Source: DATHBD01 sp035296325 (GTDB lineage: Bacteria; Actinomycetota; Actinomycetes; Mycobacteriales; Micromonosporaceae). Taken from it: a DNA stretch of 64,000 nt. How positions within the stretch are numbered: position 1 is the first letter of the stretch; the number at the start of each line of letters is the position of its first letter. The translations under genes and the position numbers were made by a program. This document shows, piece after piece, positions 60,868-64,000 of the stretch. The notes beneath the pieces are model-generated. The model was not told the DNA's origin. It was given only the letters and a program-made list of their open reading frames with translations, and ran no database searches. Where the stretch lies: assembly GCA_035296325.1 (NCBI GenBank), contig DATHBD010000023.1:248001-312000 (forward strand), written 5' to 3'.

Positions 60868-60896
60868 ATATTATTCCTATCGGCTTAATAGGAATA
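60868..60896 (-). promoter_or_regulatory. Promoter region with AT-rich inverted repeat
   Basis: TATTCCTAT (60872-60880), seven bases and ATAGGAATA (60888-60896) form a perfect 9-bp inverted repeat, strikingly AT-rich for this genome. On the minus strand it spans the expected -35 to -10 interval and runs into TAATAT (60873-60868), a good -10. It is probably the binding site for a sulfur-responsive regulator and the operon promoter. Confidence 0.65.
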
Positions 60897-61039
60897 GCGA
60901 CATGATCGGGTAGTGAAGTCACTGCTCCGACGATGAATTGGCTACCCGATCATGCGCTCCGGGGGCGCCGTCGTGGGTCGGCGCATGGTGGCGGGGGCGT
61001 GCCCGCATCGTTTCCCGGGTCCTCCTCGGCCGCACCCGT

Positions 61040-61438
61040 TCATCGACGGCGTTGCAACAGGGCGATCGCTGCCTCAGCCTGACGCAGCTGGAACTCCAAG
61101 GTCACGATCCGGCACGCCGCGGCAAGACTCATGCCTTCGTCGACCACCGCTCGGGCCCGGGCGGCCAGGTCGAGGTCTCGGCGGCTGTACCGGCGGTGAC
61201 CGCCGTCGGAGCGTCGGGGGTGCAGCAGTCCACCGCGGCCGAGCGCGCGAAGGAATGCGGGGTCGACACCGAGAAGGTCCGCGGCGGCACCCATGCTGAA
61301 CGCCGGGTACTCCTCATCACTGATCTTGTCGTCCAGCCCGGGGGGTGCGGCGCGCCCCGTCCCGGGCGATGCGGAATGCGCTGTCCCCGGCGCCCCGTGT
61401 GCGGGGCGCCGGGGACGGGGCGCACTCGGCACCGTCAC
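61040..61438 (-). CDS. MerR-type helix-turn-helix protein (HspR-like)
   Basis: A 132-residue protein. YPAFSMGAAADLLGVDPAFLRALGRGGLLHPRRSDGGHRRYSRRDLDLA is a MerR/HspR winged helix; a coiled coil (ACRIVTLEFQLRQAEAAIALLQ) follows for dimerisation. Its GTG start overlaps the Hsp20 stop as GTGA. Residues 1-40 are unlike the family and partly encoded by a large hairpin (61383-61416), so the true start could lie farther in. It probably represses its own heat-shock operon (inference). Confidence 0.8.
   Translation of the reverse strand: MTVPSAPRPRRPAHGAPGTAHSASPGTGRAAPPGLDDKISDEEYPAFSMGAAADLLGVDPAFLRALGRGGLLHPRRSDGGHRRYSRRDLDLAARARAVVDEGMSLAAACRIVTLEFQLRQAEAAIALLQRRR
61383..61416. promoter_or_regulatory. 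14-bp perfect hairpin at the Hsp20-MerR junction
   Basis: Arms 61383-61396 and 61403-61416 pair perfectly around a six-base GTGTGC loop. It lies 20-50 bases after the Hsp20 stop, inside the first codons of the MerR gene as annotated. It could end most transcripts after Hsp20 so that less regulator is made. Confidence 0.6.
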
Positions 61439-61950
61439 GTGGACGCGCCGACCGGCTGGCGATCGGTGCTGGACCCGCTGACCTGGCCGCTGATGGTTCT
61501 GCGCTGTTCCCCGGCGTCAACCTGGCCGCGAGCGGCGTCGCCGCGGCGGTTGTCGCCACGGCCCACCTGGATCCGGCGCGGCTTGGCCTGCTCCGCCACC
61601 GGGATGGTGAGGGTGAGCACGCCGTCGCGGTAGTCGGCGTTGATGGCGTCCAGGCTCAGGCCGTCGCCGAGGACCAGCTGGCGGCTGTAGGAACCGGACG
61701 GCCGTTCCGACACCAGGTAGGCGGCGTCGTCCGGTGCCTTCGGGCGGCGCTCCGCCCGTACGGTCAGGGTGTTGTTCTCGGTGGTGACCTCCAGCGAGTC
61801 CGGGTCCATCCCGGGGAGGTCGAAGTGCAGGTAGAACGCCTCACCGGACCGGTAGCAGTCCATCGGCATGGCCTGCGGCACGCGGGAGGCGCCCAGCACC
61901 TCGCTGGCCAGGCGGTCGAAATCACGGAACGGATCGAAGCGCAACAGCAT
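61435..61950 (-). CDS. hsp20: Hsp20/alpha-crystallin small heat-shock protein
   Basis: A 171-residue ATP-independent chaperone. The alpha-crystallin domain (about 35-130) contains DCYRSGEAFYLHFDLPGMDPDSLEVTTENNTLTVRAERR and NADYRDGVLTLTIPVAEQAKPRRIQV. The C-terminal 45 residues are hydrophilic and lack a clear second IxI motif beyond RRIQV. AAGGAG lies ten bases before ATG 61950. It is coupled to the MerR-type gene that follows. No perfect HAIR-type operator was found upstream. Confidence 0.92.
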   Translation of the reverse strand: MLLRFDPFRDFDRLASEVLGASRVPQAMPMDCYRSGEAFYLHFDLPGMDPDSLEVTTENNTLTVRAERRPKAPDDAAYLVSERPSGSYSRQLVLGDGLSLDAINADYRDGVLTLTIPVAEQAKPRRIQVGRGDNRRGDAARGQVDAGEQRRTISGQVSGSSTDRQPVGAST

Positions 61951-61999
61951 CGTGGGTCAACTCCTTCGTTGTGCGTAGTGCTTCAGGCGGGGATGGGTG

Positions 62000-62098
62000 T
62001 CACGCGCGGCGCGGTGGCCCGCCGGGGCCCGGCGGACGACACAGCCGTTGCCGTCGCCGGGGGCGGCGCCGCGGATGGTGCGCCGGGATCAGCAGCAT
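62000..62098 (-). CDS. Possible 32-residue Arg-rich peptide before hsp20
   Basis: ATG 62098 follows AGGAGG by nine bases and reads MLLIPAHHPRRRPRRRQRL onward to a TGA at 62000, 50 bases before hsp20. The strong site is the main support. The Arg-rich composition is also what GC-rich noncoding DNA gives, so this may be a leader or chance. Confidence 0.3.
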   Translation of the reverse strand: MLLIPAHHPRRRPRRRQRLCRPPGPGGPPRRA

Positions 62099-62220
62099 GA
62101 TTGACCACCTCCTGCGGGAGCACTCACCGACAGAATGTGCCTTGCGGCTGAAGCAAATACTAGTACGGCCATAGCAGATTTTCAAGGGCCGACCGCCGGC
62201 GCGGCGGCCGGCCCGTTGCG

Positions 62221-62994
62221 CTACGCGACCGGCGTGCGGCCGCTGCGCTCGGTCAGCCGGATGACGTCGAGGAGCACCTGCGGCACCTCCGATGGCCCCC
62301 AGCTGGTGACCGTCTGGGTGCCACCGTCGGAGTGCAGCACCGTGAGGTCGTACTGGAAGTGGTCGCAGCAGGGGTTCGCCGGCCCGTACATCCGTGCCAG
62401 TGCTCGAAATTCTGCAGTGTCGGCCAGTTCCAGGGCCTGCGTGGCGTCGGGGCCGGTGTCGGACCGGTCCAGAACGAACCGGACCGTCCGGCCCGCGAAC
62501 CCGCCGCTACGGGCCAACTCGATCCGCTGGGCCAACGCCGGCACAGGGCTCGGCACCCTCGTGCCGGCCTGCTCCGTGAGCCCGATGACCCTCCGGAGCA
62601 CCTTCGGGGCCTCCGCGTTGCTCCAGGTCTGCACGATCTTCGTGGTGCCATCGGCGTACGAGACGGTCAGGTCGTACTGGAAGTGGTCGCAGCACAGGTC
62701 CGCCGGCCGGTACGAGGGTGCCAGTGCCCGGAACTGACTGCTGCCGGCCAGCCGCAGGGCACGCACGGCGTCCCGGTCGGTGTTGCTGGCGTCGATGACG
62801 AAGCGGGTGAACTCCCCGGCGATGCCGCCGCTGCGGGTCAGCTCGATCCGCTGGGCGGCCGGCGCCGCGCTGGTCGACGCGCCGGGCGTCGGGGCCGCCG
62901 ATGCCGCCGGGGTGACGAGTGCCGCGGCGGCGAGCCCCGCCAGCGCGGCGCCGAGGGCGGCGATCCGCCTGACCGGGACGATGTTGAGATTCAT
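62221..62994 (-). CDS. Secreted protein with two emfourin-like domains
   Basis: A 257-residue exported protein. The signal peptide is in residues 1-33 (RRIAALGAALAGLAAAALVTPAASA). Two copies of one domain follow: QRIELTRSGGIAGEFTRFVIDA to LCCDHFQYDLTVSYADG, and QRIELARSGGFAGRTVRFVLDR to PCCDHFQYDLTVLHSDG. This pattern matches the emfourin (protealysin inhibitor) family as I recall it, in which the domain blocks thermolysin-like metalloproteases. Each copy has a CC pair. GGGAG precedes ATG 62994. Inhibitor function is inference; the target is not in this window. Confidence 0.75.
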   Translation of the reverse strand: MNLNIVPVRRIAALGAALAGLAAAALVTPAASAAPTPGASTSAAPAAQRIELTRSGGIAGEFTRFVIDASNTDRDAVRALRLAGSSQFRALAPSYRPADLCCDHFQYDLTVSYADGTTKIVQTWSNAEAPKVLRRVIGLTEQAGTRVPSPVPALAQRIELARSGGFAGRTVRFVLDRSDTGPDATQALELADTAEFRALARMYGPANPCCDHFQYDLTVLHSDGGTQTVTSWGPSEVPQVLLDVIRLTERSGRTPVA

Positions 62995-63352
62995 GACTGC
63001 TCCCCATGCAGAGTAGTGACGTGCCCGACGGTTTCGGGCATTGTATTGATTCGATGCTCCGGGTGTGCCTGTCCGCAGGCATCCAGTCCCGGTACCGGGA
63101 TCAACCCTGGTGGGCGGGGATCGGGTACGGCACGGCGCGTCTACCGTGCCGACACACGGGAAGCCGGCGCTGGGCAGCATCCGGCCCGGACGCAGATTCG
63201 GTACAGATGACTGAGGTGACGGACGGCATATCGATGGACAGCGAGGGGGCCTTCCGGCGTACCGTCTCCGGTGAGCAGCACCGCCGGCTCCGGGCCGTGT
63301 GCCCGTGTTCGCGGCCGGCCAGCGGTTGGGCACGGGCTTCGGGAGGGCCAGC
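62995..63352. promoter_or_regulatory. Divergent region with three inverted repeats
   Basis: No gene lies here. There are three perfect inverted repeats: TGCCTG-TCCG-CAGGCA (63066-63081), the palindrome TCCCGGTACCGGGA (63087-63100), and CGGCACGG with CCGTGCCG (63128-63151). They lie between the secreted inhibitor-like gene and the receiver-type gene and could be operators or leader hairpins. Confidence 0.5.
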
Positions 63353-64000
63353 ATGAGCCACGTTGATGACGGGCACCGCGCCGCAATTCTGGTCGTCAGC
63401 CGCGACCCGGCCGTCACCAAGGGACTCGAGGCGGAACTGACCAAACGGTACTCCGCCGACTACGACGTCATCAGCGTCGCGCCCGCGGCGCTGCACTCCC
63501 AGATGACGCGGATGCGCGCCGAGGGGGCGGCCGTGGCGCTCGTCCTGGGCGGCTTCGGCGGGGAGGACGCGGACGGCATCGAACTCCTCACGTCGGTACG
63601 GATGATCTATCCAACCGCGGTGTACGTGCCCGCCGTGCAGTGGGGCGACTTCGGGTCGGCAGAGCCGATCTTCGACGCGCTGACGATGGGGAAGATCGAC
63701 CATTGGGTGATGCGGCCGGAGGGCGCGCCCGACGAGGAGTTCCACCGGTCGATCACCGACTTCCTCAGCGACTGGAGCAACCGGCAGGGCGGCGGATTCG
63801 AGGCCGTACGGGTGATCGGCCCGCAATGGTCGCAACGGTCCCAGGAACTGCGGGACACCTTCTCCCGAAACCGGATTCCGCTCGGCTTCTACGACTCCGA
63901 CACGCCGACCGGCGCGCGCATCCTCGCGGACCTGGGGCTGCAGTCGCCGGCGCTTCCGGTGGTGGTGCTCCGCTTCGGAGCCGCCCGCAACGTGTTGGTT
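63353..64000 (+). CDS. Receiver-like N-terminus of a probable thioredoxin-reductase fusion (cut by window edge)
   Basis: The frame is open from ATG 63353, after GGGAGGG, to the right edge (216 codons). Residues about 10-125 resemble a response-regulator receiver fold (AAILVVSRDPAVTKGLEAELTKRY, EDADGIELLTSVRMIYP), though the acidic pocket is poorly kept. The next region (FEAVRVIGPQWSQRSQELRDTFSRNRIPLGFYDSD) is a thioredoxin/glutaredoxin-like segment. This order is seen in actinobacterial proteins that continue into an FAD-dependent thioredoxin reductase domain, which would lie outside the window (inference). Confidence 0.65.
   Translation, partial: MSHVDDGHRAAILVVSRDPAVTKGLEAELTKRYSADYDVISVAPAALHSQMTRMRAEGAAVALVLGGFGGEDADGIELLTSVRMIYPTAVYVPAVQWGDFGSAEPIFDALTMGKIDHWVMRPEGAPDEEFHRSITDFLSDWSNRQGGGFEAVRVIGPQWSQRSQELRDTFSRNRIPLGFYDSDTPTGARILADLGLQSPALPVVVLRFGAARNVLV

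Noticed and set aside
61951..62170. A HAIR (HspR) operator before hsp20
   Set aside because: Only fragments resembling CTTGA were seen; no CTTGAGT-N7-ACTCAAG-like pair is present.
1..64000. tRNA genes, CRISPR arrays, prophage or insertion sequences
   Set aside because: No cloverleaf with a GTTCGA-type T arm, no regularly spaced repeats and no transposase or integrase motifs were recognised; a covariance or profile search was not possible here.

Overview
The window is 64 kb of very GC-rich actinobacterial chromosome. Long spurious open frames on the opposite strands, frequent GTG starts, GTGA/ATGA stop-start overlaps, mycothiol-dependent enzyme relatives, paired GAF-ANTAR proteins, an ECF42-type sigma factor and a subtilisin with a tryptophan-rich 'WSGRYW' tail together suggest the family Micromonosporaceae (Micromonospora- or Actinoplanes-like). 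That placement is inference from gene style, not from a search. No tRNA, rRNA, CRISPR, prophage or insertion sequence was recognised.

Layout. 1-5.4 kb: a class III cyclase/ATPase regulator (cut by the left edge) divergent from a giant LuxR-family (LAL) regulator, then a DUF5995 protein. 5.4-13 kb: a secreted subtilisin-lectin, a GH13 glucan-active enzyme, a zinc alcohol dehydrogenase, a sirtuin, an orphan HELGH-motif protein and a PPK2 kinase. 13.2-20 kb: an ArsR-SRPBCC-mycothiol module, an MFS exporter, a CBS protein, a VOC-fold protein and a probable sugar-acid catabolic cluster (enolase-superfamily dehydratase, esterase, DHDPS-family aldolase). 20-27 kb: a lipoprotein with two metallopeptidase-like domains (only one with HExxH), a CYTH-CHAD protein, the zinc-free L36 paralogue, a decayed arginase-family pseudogene, a second ArsR-SRPBCC pair, a stand-alone LigD-type polymerase domain and small proteins. 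27-38 kb: a secreted GH26 beta-mannanase, a wall-hydrolase-like protein, a YibE/F transporter and a complete five-gene Opp-type ABC operon. 37.7-40.4 kb: GAF-ANTAR and STAS signalling proteins.

40.5-47.9 kb is a complete beta-ketoadipate (protocatechuate) operon in the order pcaI-J-F-H-G-B-D-C, read leftward with nearly every gene overlapping the next. It is divergent from an IclR-family regulator, and a perfect 19-bp palindrome lies between them. It should convert protocatechuate to succinyl-CoA plus acetyl-CoA. 47.9-54.8 kb holds small membrane and acidic proteins, an ECF42 sigma factor with its DGPF partner, a PP2C-like phosphatase and membrane proteins.

54.9-60.9 kb is an organosulfur scavenging operon read leftward: substrate-binding lipoprotein, ATPase, permease, flavin reductase, nitroreductase-fold protein and an NtaA/DszA-type FMN monooxygenase. 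Its roughly 540-base leader carries an AT-rich palindrome at the promoter, a 23-codon leader peptide ending in a cysteine-rich stretch, and a 30-bp perfect palindrome, which together look like cysteine-sensing attenuation. 61-64 kb: an Hsp20-MerR pair, a secreted protein with two emfourin-like inhibitor domains, and the start of a probable receiver-thioredoxin-reductase fusion cut by the right edge.

The strongest leads are the cysteine leader peptide, a 12-bp operator-like palindrome shared by the mannanase and the Opp-type ABC operon, several start-codon-sequestering hairpins, and a 54-bp tandem duplication that copied an ATPase gene's ribosome-binding site and start codon.
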